Both the position numbers and the translations under genes were made by a program. The notes under the pieces were generated by a model. That model had not been told where the DNA came from. It worked only from the letters and a program-made list of their open reading frames with translations, and did no database searches. Shown in pieces: positions 1-11,194 of a stretch of 64,000 bases of DNA. How positions within the stretch are numbered: the first letter of the stretch is position 1; each line of letters begins with the position of its first letter. The stretch lies in assembly GCA_946122785.1 (NCBI GenBank), contig CAMGYJ010000002.1:11606839-11670838 (forward strand). Reading direction: 5' to 3'. This DNA is from Linum tenue. Lineage: Eukaryota; Streptophyta; Magnoliopsida; Malpighiales; Linaceae.

Positions 1-27
1 CTGCGAGTAGGGCTGAAAGTTTGGTAC
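1..27. mobile_element. Left end of a small hAT element, cut by the window edge
   Basis: Positions 1-7 are the last seven bases of the 8-bp duplication CCTGCGAG. Positions 8-27 are the hAT terminus starting TAGGGCTGAAAG, and positions 23-27 (GGTAC) are the 5-bp target duplication of the Athila insertion that follows. The 27 bases are identical to 21436-21462, where the complete context (Tat protease on the left) can be read. This is seen directly; that the sequence beyond the window is Tat gag is inference. Confidence 0.75.
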
Positions 28-1227
28 TGACACGCTAAAACACAACACCTAACAATGGCCAAGTGTAACCAATGAAAGGGACTGCAGTAAAGGCAAGTTT
101 AATTATCAACCCGGGGTCTAGATCTACTGCTTACTCCATGATTCTCTATTATCTAGCAAACTAATTCGAGTGATTGTTGTTTAAAGCAAAAGCAGTAAGA
201 AAGCAGTAAATTGTTCGGTTTTCTAAAGCAGGTAAGAGTCACTCGGGATTGAGTCCCCTAGCCCCTTAGTTAGGTTCAATTGCAATTCCCTGGGTTGATT
301 TACTGTTGATTAGACTGCGGAAGATCCGACAGTAGCTTGGAATCTCTTAAGCTGACCAAGCCCTCTCAGTCTAACTACCCGGCAAACGACTAGTCTTCAC
401 CGGGATAGAAAGCTGAGGCTATGAACACAGAACTCCACTACTGGCGTCAAGAACACCAGTACAAAGCAGTAAACTGGCTAACTCTCGTATAGCCAATCTC
501 CTACTATCGAATGAAGAGGCTCTAACAACCTAATCAGATTCTATCTATCTCAGGTTGAAGCAGAAATCGAGACAAGCTGATCAGACTCAAATCAATTCAT
601 GAAACATGCGTCATTCGATTAAAATCAAACAATAATATCATCCCAAGTCATTACAATCAAATCCCTAACACAAGGAACTAGGGTTCTTCATACCCAGGTG
701 AGAGAAGGGTTCTACTCCATAGAGAGAGAAGAGAAAACAAGAATCGGATTAGTCATACTCATAACGATGAGGATAATCTGCTCCGGGACGATGATTTCCA
801 CTCCTATGACGATCTCCAAGCTCGATTCGATGAAATCCAGCTCTAGGACAGCTTCTAGGATGTGTTCTTCGCACTTTCTCTCTCTAGGGCTCTGTTTTTG
901 CTCTAAAAACACGATTCTCCCACTTTTGGCTCGAATTAGGCTTTAAAACCTACTTTCCCGAGTTGCACGGCCAGGTGCACGGCCGTGCACAACACCATTC
1001 TGGCCGTGCACCCTCAAAACGCACCGTATCAATTATTCGGCCTTCATCCACCTTGCACGGCCAGGCGCACGGCCGTGCAAGCTTCTAGCCTGCCCGTGCA
1101 TGGCCTCGACATGAGGTGCACGGCCAAATGGCTCAAGTGCACGGCCGTGCAGCCTCCTGGTCTGCCCGTGCACTCCCCAAACAGCTCGCCCTTCGTCCGT
1201 TCTGCGTCCAATTGACCCCAGACTCGC
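28..1227 (-). mobile_element. Athila-lineage LTR (3' LTR, lacking its first ~142 bp)
   Basis: This segment matches the solo LTR at 21463-22662 with about five substitutions and one indel, so identity is above 99 percent. The outer end reads TGACACGC on the plus strand, which is the 3' end of a minus-strand LTR. At about 1227 similarity stops: the solo LTR runs on for another 142 bp to its true start, whereas here the sequence passes straight into element interior (a GACAAGCAAACG-type motif on the minus strand). The polypurine tract and the LTR start are therefore deleted. The palindrome GCACGGCCGTGC occurs three times (about 977, 1067, 1139). Short reading frames inside it are LTR sequence, not genes. 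Confidence 0.85.
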
Positions 1228-3060
1228 TCGACCGTTTGCTTGTCCCCAAGCAAACCAAGTCAGACACTAGGTAAGCTTACATATTTCAATCAACCAACAT
1301 TGGGGACAAGTCATAAAGGCACAAAACACGTGAATCGCACTGGTTCTCAAACATCAATACATGCACAACCTCACTAACAACCTGGACAACCACCACAAAG
1401 GACATTCGAGTGCAGCAAATCGAGTAAAGGAAGAGTCTCCCTTCTGTTCACTGGCCAACCTAGACTTGATTCAACCACTTACTCAAAACAGTCAACTCAT
1501 GCATCCAACTCAAGACATCAGAATAGAGACCGAGCAATCTAGGTCCTCACCGGGGTACAAGAGCATATAGAAAATGAAAATGAATCACTCACTCTCGACC
1601 AGTGGGGTCAGGACAATTTGATGCGAAAGATGCGCATGCTATTTCTCTCAATCCTATCATCTCTTCACCATGATGGCAGCCCCTAAATGCTAGAGTTCAC
1701 ATATGGGGTGTCACCACTAACTAATCAGGAGGTCTTAGACACAGGTTCAAATGACTGGCTAGGGTCTTGGACATGGGGAAAAGGCCTTTTAGGTGGTGGA
1801 AGTATTCATAGCAAAAGGTTCCACATTTCCCAAACACACAAACACAGTCAACAACCCGGTATTTTCTTTCTGCTATCCTGCATTACTCAATATCTTAAGA
1901 GCACAAGAGCGAAGGAGGCATAAACATCAGCATTTCCAAGCCAGACTGCTAAGAAACACTACTTACTGGGCATTATTCAGATTTTTGGTAGTGGCTCTCT
2001 TTTGCTTTCAATTTTTTTTCTTTGTTTTTCTTTATTTTTCTTTTCATTTCTTAAGAGAGCCACCACTTCTGCATAAATTTCAAACACCTGCCCAACTTTT
2101 AAGCACTACCTCCAACACTCACATAGACTTAGCAGAAACAGCAGAGAATATGTAAAAACCACTCTGTGGAACCTTCTAAAAGATGCAACAAGGGTGATTT
2201 TTTCATTATAGACCAAAAGAAAGGATAACACACGGCTCAAAGGGGCTGACTAGGGGATATGACACATCAGGACAGTCAGTTTTGGGCGTGGGCTAATCCT
2301 ATGCCCCCATCATCTTAGCTAGTGACAACGTGAATGCTACACATCATGGAAGAGGGATCTATCGCACAAGAAAGAAACGAGCAGGCTCAAATCTCACATG
2401 GCTACCTATATGCTCTATCTCACATTCTGATACCCTGAACTAGATGCATAAACGACTGTCAAGAACAAGTAATCAGATCAAGTCAGATCAAGTCACAGTT
2501 GGCAAGCAAACAGTTGAAAAACTGAACCCCTACATCGTTCTACTGCACATCTCAGTCCTCATCATAGGTTGTCCTAGTCGCAAACAAGTTGTCATGCATT
2601 AATCCGAAAACCAATCAATTCATCCATCAAAACACAGTGCCAATATGATCAAACAGCAGTACTTGGAGCCCTCAAATCGTAAGATTCGGACAGTGGACTA
2701 GGCTCCAAGCACCATCAAAATATTCCAACCGATACAAAACATCCCCCCACACTTAAGCACGACATTGCCCTCAATGGAGTAGAGGGAAAGATAAGGGGAA
2801 CGATGTTACCGGGTAAGAACACTGCTGGGGGACTGGAAGTGGACCAGTCAGCGAGAAGAACGGGGAGTGGTCAATACTGCACAAATCGAACATCAGAAAC
2901 ACTAGCACACTGGCGTTAGGGATAAGTGTTAGCCCAGACGGCTACATCAAACCACAAAGGAAAAACCAAAAAAAAACAAACGACAAAGTTCAAGCTCCGC
3001 ACACATGGAGCAAACACTCAAAAGTCTAAAAAAACAAACAAAACACAATGAGACGGGCAA
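1228..3060 (-). other. Athila 3' noncoding region
   Basis: No credible coding sequence is present in these 1.8 kb. On the minus strand, around 2738-2760, is CTTAAGTGTGGGGGGATG, preceded by GAGGGCAATGTCG. This is the polypurine-type motif common in the 3' part of Athila/Calypso elements. A pyrimidine-rich run (2001-2050) is enclosed by an 11-bp inverted repeat, GTGGCTCTCTT at 1991-2001 and AAGAGAGCCAC at 2053-2063. The remainder is unremarkable AT-rich spacer. Confidence 0.6.
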
Positions 3061-3070
3061 CGAGTACAGC

Positions 3071-4589
3071 CTACTCGTCGCCAAGATCGTCGAGATCGAT
3101 GTCGTTCATGAACGCATCATCATCAGCAGCGCCAGCCGCACCGTCATGTGGAGGGGAGTCATCCCAGGGAGTCCTCCAGACAGGTGGATCGCCCGGAACC
3201 AGCTGAAGCAGGTGCTGCTGAACCTCCTGCATGCGCCGGGAACGGCGCTTCTCCCGCTCGATATGGGCGAGAGTCACGCCCTGCTGAGCCTGGATCGTGT
3301 CCAGCCTGTGCCGGTACTCGGCCTGATCTGCCGCGTACTGCTGCTGGAACTGCATCTGCTGGTCGAGGAGCAGCTGGTTCTGGATCCTCAGCTGCTCGAA
3401 CTGCTGGGTGAAGTAGTCCTGGCCCTGGAAAGTGGAGCTGCTACCCCCAAAATGGAAGTCAGTCTGTGGGGGATCATCAGCAGCATCCGCAGCAGCATCC
3501 ACAGCATCCACCTCATCGGGGTCCACCTCATCGTCAGCCTCCTCCTCGGGCTCCGCGGGGATAGGAGGCTCCGGAAATCCCTCGACCCACTGAACACCGT
3601 TCCTCTCCCGCAACAGCAGCATCTTCCCGATCGTCGCGCTGCCAAAGATGGGGGTCTCCCCCTCCTTGGTGCACCCCTGCAGTGAGAGGCCGAAGAAGGT
3701 AACCAGGCGGGTGATGAGGGGGGCGCAGTGGAGGCTCTTCAGCTCTGTGGCCGTCTTCTCGAATGTCTGGCCACCACCGAACCCAGGTGGAGAGGATGGC
3801 GGCGCTGGCGGATCGAATCGAGGAAGTACAGGGGCCTCTTCGTGATGTGGCCGGCGCTGTCATATGCAGGAGTGTAAGACTTCGCCAGCAGGTGGTGGAG
3901 AAGTCGGTACTCGATCCGCAGGGTAGATGCCTTCGTCCTCCCAGACCTGAAAGGACGCGTCTGGCCAGGCTGAGCCAGGCTGGTGTACAGCCTCTGAAGT
4001 CCACCTCCGTGGCTCATTAACCTCGGTGACGTAGTCCCGACTGTCGTCGAGGTCGAGGTCGAGAGCCTCAGCCAGCTCGTGATAGCTCAAGGACCGGGGG
4101 AACCCCCAGCCTGAATTGGACGGCTGTACTGTCATGGTATCTGGTCGTGGAGTTGTGCTTGAAAGTGGTGTAGAACTCCCACACCGGCTCGTAGTAGACC
4201 GTCTCGCAGATCTGGAACAGACGGCGCCATGCGGTGTTGGCGACCACGGCGGAAAGCTGCTCGTAGCAGTGCAGTTCCCGAAACTCCCGTTTGGACCAGC
4301 AATGGTGGGCGCCAAACGGGGTTTCCACGACTTCTTGAAGCGCTCTCGGTGGAGCCCCTCCTGAGATCCCGGATGAACGGGTGCTGGAAATTAGGTTGTG
4401 CCATTGCCCTGCAAAACAACAACCCAAAGTGGAACCAAAAGAGCCAAAGAAAAGGTCAAGCCCACCCCCACACTTAAGAACAGAAAGCAGCCGAACCATG
4501 GTTTCATCCATAGTTCGGGGGTCAAAAACTCGATAAATCAAGCATAATCTGGGTGGGGGTGCACATTCACAAGAAAGTAGGCAACTCAA
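3071..4589 (-). pseudogene. Athila downstream ORF (Athila ORF-1-like, env-position gene), frameshifted
   Basis: This coding region lies downstream of the Athila integrase on the same strand, the place where Athila/Calypso elements carry an extra gene of uncertain, possibly envelope-like role. The N-terminal part (4589-4068) has segments typical of the ATHILA ORF-1 family, such as REFRELHCYEQL and AWRRLFQICETVYYEPVWEF. The middle continues in other frames (about 4110-3740, for example YHELAEALDLDLDDSRDYV). The C-terminal 183 codons (3622-3071) are highly acidic, then Gln-rich, and end DLDDLGDE. At least three frame changes are needed to read it through, so it is dead. The family name rests on remembered motif resemblance; the role is unknown. 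Confidence 0.65.
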
Positions 4590-5207
4590 GGTTCACATCC
4601 ATAGCAAATACACCCACAAACTACATCATTAAGGGCCCCAACCGGTGGCCACAACATGGCATGGAAAACAGGCATTTCATCGAACACCTTGTGTGCACTA
4701 TTAAGTTAAGCATGAAATTGGCCAAATTCTTGCACACAAGGGCTCAAACAAGCAAATGGGACATTGCCCAACATAATTCAATCACATCCCATGCATTCCC
4801 CTCAATCAATTTCACACAAATCACATGATTCAATAAGATTCTCTAACATACACCCTACACACTCAATTCTCCACAATTAACATAGTTAGGGACAAAATCA
4901 AACCTGGAGACTCAAGTAGAGGTGTAGGGGATGATGAGGGGAAGACAAGGGAATCGACGAAATGCCGAAAATCTGGCCGGAAATGCTCGTCGGAGCCTCG
5001 CCGGATTCTCGCCGGAAATCGCCTCCGGCGACAAAAATGTCGCCCAAACGCTCAAACTCGGGGATAGGCCGCTTTGGGTGTAGAAGAGTGGGTTTGGTGT
5101 TGGTTTGGTGAAAAAATACCCAAAGTGGCCGGAAAAATCGAAAAAGGTGGTTTGGCGCGGTTTTCCGGCGAGGGGAGAGGTTTCCGGCGAGAATTTGGTT
5201 TTCTGAC
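4590..5207 (-). other. Athila spacer between integrase and downstream ORF
   Basis: This is noncoding element sequence. A second minus-strand CTTAAGTGTGGGGGTGGG motif (about 4463-4478), just inside the downstream ORF region, resembles the polypurine-like site at about 2740. Positions 4910-5200 are rich in CCGG/GGCGA-type sequence, and several overlapping minus-strand reading frames there have no recognisable domain. I see no gene. Confidence 0.5.
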
Positions 5208-5211
5208 CACA

Positions 5212-5575
5212 ATGGCCGTGCACGGCCATTTATATAGCCCGTGCCTCGGCTGCACGGGCAGAGGCGCACGGCCGTGCACCTTGGCTTTTTGCCCGTGCAG
5301 GCCGACACGGCCTGGCCGAGCCGAGGCGCACGGCCGTGCACAAGGTGCTTTTGGCCGTGCAACAACTGCCGAGAGCACGCACGGCCAGGCCAGGCACAGC
5401 GCACGGCCGTGCAAGGCCATGCAATGCCCGTGCAAGGCGCACGGCCAGGCCAGGACGAGCGCACGGCCGTGCAATGTGCACTTTTGGCCGTGCACTCCTG
5501 GCCGAGAGCTCGCACGGCCAGGCCAGGCTAGGCGCACGGCCGTGCAAGTCTAGGTTCTGGCCGTGCGACTTGCTG
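5212..5575. repeat. Array of GCACGGCCGTGC palindromes inside the Athila
   Basis: The perfect 12-bp palindrome GCACGGCCGTGC occurs at 5266, 5328, 5401, 5461 and 5534 (spacings 62, 73, 60, 73). An 18-bp perfect palindrome, ATGGCCGTGCACGGCCAT, lies at 5212-5229. Most units carry an upstream half-site (GCACGGCCAG) and a downstream GCCGTGCA or GCCCGTGCA. Long open frames on both strands across this block arise from the stop-poor repeat and are not genes. The same palindrome occurs three times in the element's LTR (977-1150 and again in the solo LTR). Confidence 0.85.
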
Positions 5576-5751
5576 GGGTCCCGAAATCAACCTGTTTTCA
5601 CTCAAAAACGACACGTAACTCTGGATCAACGTCTCAAGACTCAAAAACACACAAAATCAAAGGAAAAAGAGTAAGAAAATGCAAACCTCGGTGGGGTTGC
5701 CTCCCCACAAGCGCTTCTTTACCGTCTTTTAGCTGGACGCCAGTAGAGGAA

Positions 5752-7000
5752 CTAAGGGTCCTCGAGCTTGATCAGCAGCTCTGCGCGCTCGACAGCACCT
5801 CCCAAGTACAACTTTAGGAGGTGGCCATTCACCTTGAATGGCTCGGTTTGAGCATTGCTGATCTCCACCGCACCATGCGGGAAAACTTGGGTCACCGTGA
5901 AAGGACCCGACCACCTAGAACGGAGCTTGCCCGGAAAGAGTTTCAGGCGTGCATTAAAGAGCAGAACACGATCACCTACCTGAAACTCCTTCGGGCCCCT
6001 CAACCTAGCGTCGTGAAGACGCTTGGTGCGCTCTTTGTAGAGCAGGGTGTTCTCGTAGGCGTGGTAACGCCACTCCTCCAACTCCAGCAGCTGCAACTTA
6101 CGTTCTGTACCTGCAACACTCAAATCCATGTTTAGCAGCTTAATGGCCCAGAAGGCCTTGTGCTCTAGCTCTACCGGCAAATGGCACGCCTTCCCATAGA
6201 CAAGCCTATAGGGAGAAGTGCCAATCGGGTTCTTATAGGCAGTCCTATACGCCCAGAGAGCATCATCGAGCTTGGTGGACCAATCCTTGCGGGACTGATC
6301 CACCGTCTTTTCAATTATACGTTTTAACTCCCGGTTCGTCAGCTCGGCCTGCCCATTTGACTGGGGGTGATAGGCCACCGACACCTGATGCTTAACGCCA
6401 TAGCGAGAGAGGAGTTTAGTGAATTGCCCCTGAAAATGGGTTCCTCTATCACTAATAATGGCGCGAGGTGTCCCGAACCGGGAGAACAGCTGCTTCAGAA
6501 ATGAGCAGACCCGTCTTGCATCATTGGTGGGCATGGCTTGAGCTTCTGCCCACCTCGAGACGTAGTCCACTGCAACCAAAATGTACAGATTGCCAAAAGA
6601 TGGAGGGAATGGGCCCATGAAATCGATACCCCAAACATCAAAAATTTCACAAATAACAGATATATGTTGGGGCATCTCATCCCGGGCAGAAATGTTACCT
6701 GACCTTTGGCAGCGGTCGCACTGGCGTGCGAAGGTGTCTGCATCCTTGAAGAGCGAGGGCCAATAGAAGCCCGACTGTAGCACCTTCCGCGCCGTGCGGG
6801 TTCCTCCATGATGACCGCCAGTGGTCCTTCGTGACATGAGACAGGATGTCTCCCATCTCATGCTCCATGACACAGCGCCGGATCACGCCATCTGCTCCGA
6901 TTCTGAAGAGGTAAGGATCCTCCCAGAAGTAGTGCTTCAGATCGGAGAAGAACTTGCGCTTCGCATGAGTAGCCATCCCCTTGGGTAACTGCTTGCCCAC
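5752..7000 (-). pseudogene. Athila pol: integrase
   Basis: The integrase inserts the element's cDNA into host DNA. Reading on the minus strand, the zinc-binding end shows CDRCQRSGN. The catalytic core has its first Asp in GIDFMGPFP, its second Asp in ISDRGTHF and its Glu in [13 protein letters not shown], so the D,D,E triad is intact. The C-terminal part ([22 protein letters not shown]) is the GPY/F-like domain. The main frame (6873-5752, 373 codons) is open to its own stop. The preceding linker (7000-6695, FSDLKHYFWEDPYLFRIGADG) is in another frame, so one frameshift separates RNase H from integrase. Motifs are seen; the Athila assignment follows from the gag, PBS and layout. Confidence 0.88.
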
Positions 7001-7794
7001 CAGATAATTGGCAAAGTCAGAATACCAAGGGGTACGCTGTCCACCAGGGTCATCGCCAGCAATCGCTCACCCGGGAAGGAGTCGTCGATCTCTTCCTCGA
7101 AGTTGTCCACCGGAGGGGCTTCCAACCGCGAAAGATGATCTGCAGCAACATTCTCGGCTCCCTTCTTGTCCCGGATCTCGATATCAAACTCCTGCAGCAG
7201 CAGGATCCAGCGGATGAGCCGAGGCTTGGCATCAGCCTTGCTCATCAGATAACGAATCGCCGAGTGGTCAGTGTAAACCACCACATGAGAGAGCACCAGA
7301 TAGGGTCGGAACTTGTCAAATGCATACACCACAGCGAGGAGCTCCTTCTCTGTGGTGGTGTAGTTCTCCTGTGCATCGTTCAAGGTCTTCGACGCGTAGT
7401 AGATGGGCTGGAAGTGTTTCTCGCGTCTCTGACCCAGAACTGCTCCGACTGCATAGTCACTCGCATCGCACATCAGCTCAAAAGGAAGAGACCAGTCAGG
7501 AGTCACCATGATAGGGGCATGGGTAAGCTTCTCCTTCAGAGTCTCAAATGCAGCTGTGCACTCTGGAGTGAACTGGAATGGCGCATCCTTCTCCAGCAGC
7601 TTGGTCAACGGCAGGGCAATCTTCGAGAAGTCTTTGATGAAGCGCCGGTAAAAGCCTGCATGACCCAGAAAGCTGCGAATCCCCTTCACAGAAACGGGAG
7701 GAGGTAGCTGACTGATCGTCTCAATCTTCGCGCGATCTACCTCAATCCCCTTCTTGGAGATCTTGTGCCCAAGCACGATACCCTCACGAACCAT
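6937..7794 (-). pseudogene. Athila pol: reverse transcriptase end and RNase H
   Basis: This minus-strand frame holds the thumb of the reverse transcriptase (IRSFLGHAGFYRRFIKDFSKIA) followed by RNase H. The RNase H shows the Asp of LMCDASDYAVGAVLGQ, the Glu of TTTEKELLAVVYAFDKFRPYL and the Asp of VVYTDHSAIRYL, then DHLSRL, which normally precedes integrase. It is separated from the upstream reverse transcriptase frame by a one-base frameshift near 7850-7890, just after the FMDD motif, and from integrase by another near 7000. The enzyme activities are those known for Ty3/gypsy pol; as written here the polyprotein is interrupted. Confidence 0.88.
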
Positions 7795-7844
7795 GAAATG
7801 GCACTTCTCCCAGCTGAGTGCCAGATTCGTCTCCTCGCACCTCT

Positions 7845-9884
7845 TCAGAACGAGTTCCAGGTTATGGAGACAGTGAGTGAAGGATCTCCATATACCGAGA
7901 AATCATCCATGAAGACTTCCATGATCTCTCCAACCAGTCGGTCAAAGATAGCCAGCATGCATCTCTGGAAGGTCGCCGGTGCGTTACACAGCCCAAATGG
8001 AATCCTCCGGTAAGCAAAAGTGCCGAAGGGGCAAGTGAATGTGGTCTTCTCCTGATCCTCCGGTGCAATAGGAATCTGGAAGTACCCAGACATGCCATCC
8101 AGGAAGCAATAGAACTCATGGCCCGCCAACCTCTCCAGCATCTGGTCAATGAAAGGTAGGGGAAAATGATCTTTCCTGGTGGCGTCGTTCAGGCGCCGGT
8201 AATCGATGCAGACTCTCCAGCCGGTCACGGTCCGCATCGGGATCAACTCCTTCTTCTCGTTCGGGACCACAGTCATCCCGCCTTTCTTCGGGACCACCTG
8301 AGTGGGGCTGACCCACTTGCTATCAGATATAGCAAAGATGATCCCTGCATCCATGAGCTTCACGATCTCTGCCCGGACCACTGCCTCCAAGTTAGGAGAC
8401 AATCTCCTCTGCGGCTGCCTGACTGGCTTAACCTCATCCTCCATCAAGATTCTGTGAGAGCAGAAGGATGGGCTAATGCCTCTGATGTCAGTGATCTTCC
8501 ATGCCATGGCCCGGGCATACTTCTGCAACAGAGCCACCAGCCTGCTCTTCTGCTCGGGGGTCAGATCCGAGCTAATAATAACCGGGAGCTTATTCCCCTC
8601 CCGGAGAAATGCATACTCCAGATGAGATGGGAGGGGTTTAAGCTCCAACTCTGGTGGCTCCTCCAATGATGTAGCGAGCCGGGGCGAGATGGGAATCGGC
8701 TTGAATGGCATCTCTCGCCCCTCGCTCGCAGCCTCGTCCAGCTCCGCCTGCTCCGCCAGCTGCACATCCTGTGATGCCTGTTCCCCTAGCAAAAGACAAC
8801 GCTCAAGGAAATCATCAGTACCCGCACTCGTGATGGCGAGTGCGGTCTCAAAATCAGCAACAACATCACAGTAATCAAGATCATCATGGAGCTGGGGGTG
8901 TTTCATATTATCAGAAACAGAGAAGGTGATTTGTTCACCCCCAGCTCTCAAAATCAGCTTTCCATCATTAACATCAATCAGTGCCTTGGCGGTGGCGAGA
9001 AAAGGTCTACCCAGTATCAATGGCACATCAACATCCTCATTTATGTCCAAAATCACAAAATCAACAGGATATGAAAATGGCCCTACTGCGACTATCAAGT
9101 CCTCTGCTATACCCCTAGGATGCACAATAGATCTATCAGCAAGCTGGATGCTCATCCTAGTATTACTGGGTTCACCTAGGCCTAGCTTCTTAAACAGTGA
9201 ATATGGCATGACATTAATGCTAGCGCCTAAATCCGCCAAGGACTTCCCTACATGCAAACTACCAATCATGCAAGGGATAGTGAAACTCCCTGGATCTTTT
9301 CGCTTCTCTGGTAGTTTGTTCTGCAGGATGGCAGAACACTCCTCGTTTAGCATCACCGTAGACAGCTCCCCAAGCTTCCTCTTGTTGGTGAGGAGATCCT
9401 TCATGAACTTGGCATACTTGGGCATCTTCGATAATGCCTCCACGAAGGGCATGCTAATATTCACCTGCTTCAGCATTGCCATGAATTTGGCAAACTCAGT
9501 CTCCAGTCGGTCTTTGTGCAACCGAGTAGGAAAGGGAAGCTGTGGTACATACTCCTTCACCACTGGTTGCGGTTTAGGAGCAGGCACCTCAACCTCCTTC
9601 TCCATTTCTTCCTGATTAGCTGGAAGTGCTGAAGCAGGGGTCTCTCTCTCCTCTGCCCGAACAGGTGGATCGGCAGTCACCTTGCCACTCCTGGTTGTGA
9701 TGGCACTGCAGTTTTCATCCTGGTTCTGCGGGTGAGGGATGGTCTGACCAGGCAAGGTACCTGGAGTCCTCCGAGCAACAGCCTGGGCAACACCACCAAG
9801 CTGGGTCTGTATATCTCGCAGCACAGCCTGCGTGTTTCTCTGACCAGCTTCTAGCTCCAAGAACTTGCCAGAAGCTTTCTCCAT
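7845..9884 (-). pseudogene. Athila pol: protease and reverse transcriptase
   Basis: This is a 679-codon minus-strand frame. After a charged linker (SAITTRSGK, KEYVPQLPFPTRLHKDRLE) come the aspartic protease (ADLGASINVMPYSLFKKLGL, then DVPLILGRPFLATAKALIDV) and the reverse transcriptase. The latter shows GWRVCIDYRRLN, FCFLDGMSGYFQIPIAPEDQ, FAYRRIPFGLCNAPATFQRC and the catalytic FMDDFSVYG. The active Asp residues of both enzymes are present. The frame breaks right after FMDDFSVYG. Its 5' end overlaps the gag frame (9851) in a different phase. Many Athila copies are inactive; this one is fairly young, given its long open frames. Confidence 0.9.
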
Positions 9885-11194
9885 GAACTGCTCATGTTAT
9901 TGAATTTACTTGCACTGGAGGTGGCCAGAGAACCCACCAGATCTCTCAGTTCCGCCATCGGGTCAACCTGTGCTGGGGCTGCCCCTGCCTGTGGAAATGG
10001 TCGTGCCTGCGACTGAGGTGGAACTGGCCCCTGTCTGGGCTGGTAGAGTGGCTGCTGTTGCTGCTGAAATTGCCCCTGTCTGGGCTGGTATGGAGGCCTC
10101 TGGAAACCGGGAGGTCCCTGGGGAGCTGGTGGTCTGGGATTTGGCCCAGCCCAAGAAAAGTTAGGATGCTGGCGCCACCCCTCATTATAGGTGTTGCTGT
10201 AGGGGTCAAAGCGCCTGGCATTCCCGATGAAATCCACCTGCTCCTGGGGAGTGGACGACTCCCTCATAGCCTGACAGTCCTCCACGGTGTGATGAGAGCT
10301 CTCACACCACTGGCAGTGCATCGCCTGCGGCTGTCCGGTACCTGCAATCAAACCAGAACGATCGATAGCTGAAACCAGCTTCGATACCACCTGCACCAAT
10401 CAGATGACTGGGTGCCCACAGCATGCACACCCCTTCCAGGTGCTCGTCTCGATCTCCTGGCAGTGCCCCAGTCATAACCGTTCTCCGCCATCTCCTCAAA
10501 GAGTTGATTCAGCTGTGGCGGGGTTTTGGTCAGCATGTTCCCGCCACAAACCGAATCGATCAGCTGCTTGTCCTCCGGGAAGAGGGCGTGATAGAAGTGC
10601 CCACCTTAACGCATCATTGAAACCATGGTTGGGACACCTGAGAAAGAGGCTGGTGTACCTCTCCCAAGCATCCCTAATGGTCTCATCCTCATCCTGAGAA
10701 AAGTGTGTAATCTGCTTCTGGAGATCAGCTGTCTTGGATGGAGGATGGTAGCGGGTGAGGAACATGTCCGCCAGGTTGGCGAACGTGGTGATGGAGCCCG
10801 GAGGTCGAGTGTCTAGCCACTCCTTGGCCTGCCCCTCCAGAGTGAATGGGAAGTACCTCAGCTGGATGGCATCTGCTGGTACCCCATTGATCTTGATTCC
10901 ATCGATGAGCTCGTGGAATCGCCTGAGATGTGATCGAGGGCACTCTCCCTCCTTACCACGGAACACTACTGAACCGCGCAGCATGGTGATCACGGAGGTG
11001 CTCACCTCAAAGTTGTTGGCTGGGACCTGAGGGTGTTGAATAGGTGACCTCATGTCCGCAGCCCTAGCGGTCCAGTAGGATCCCATGGTCTGCTCCCCGG
11101 GGATCACATTGTTGTTCTGCGGATCACCCATCTCGCCTTCTTCTTCTTCTCCGATCTGTAGCTGTGACAACGCCTTCTCCGCAGCCAGTCGCGC
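9851..11194 (-). pseudogene. Athila gag (main part), interrupted by a chromovirus insertion
   Basis: The gag protein packages the element RNA. The capsid-like part (retrotransposon gag family) runs from about 11150 to 10560 with FRGKEGECPRSHLRRFHELID, LRYFPFTLEGQAKEWLDT and FLTRYHPPSKTADLQKQI. The nucleocapsid (10399-9851) has a CX2CX4HX4C knuckle (CQWCESSHHTVEDC) and a Pro/Gln-rich tail. A frameshift near 10500-10540 and another near 10400 break the frame. The N-terminus lies 6.2 kb away at 17497-17414, because a chromovirus landed at 11195; the same five bases, CGCGC, flank the insertion on both sides. Confidence 0.88.

Noticed and set aside
985..1253. Open frames in the LTR rich in Cys/Thr/Ala
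   Set aside because: They are the translated palindrome repeat inside an LTR, and they recur in the solo LTR only because the DNA does.
3005..4477. Plus-strand frames overlapping the Athila downstream ORF
   Set aside because: They are shadows of the acidic minus-strand coding region; no domain, and composition mirrors the other strand.
5052..5553. Long open frames on both strands (up to 205 codons)
   Set aside because: They arise from the stop-poor GCACGGCCGTGC repeat; the translations are Arg/Pro/Ala/His repeats without domains and overlap on all frames.
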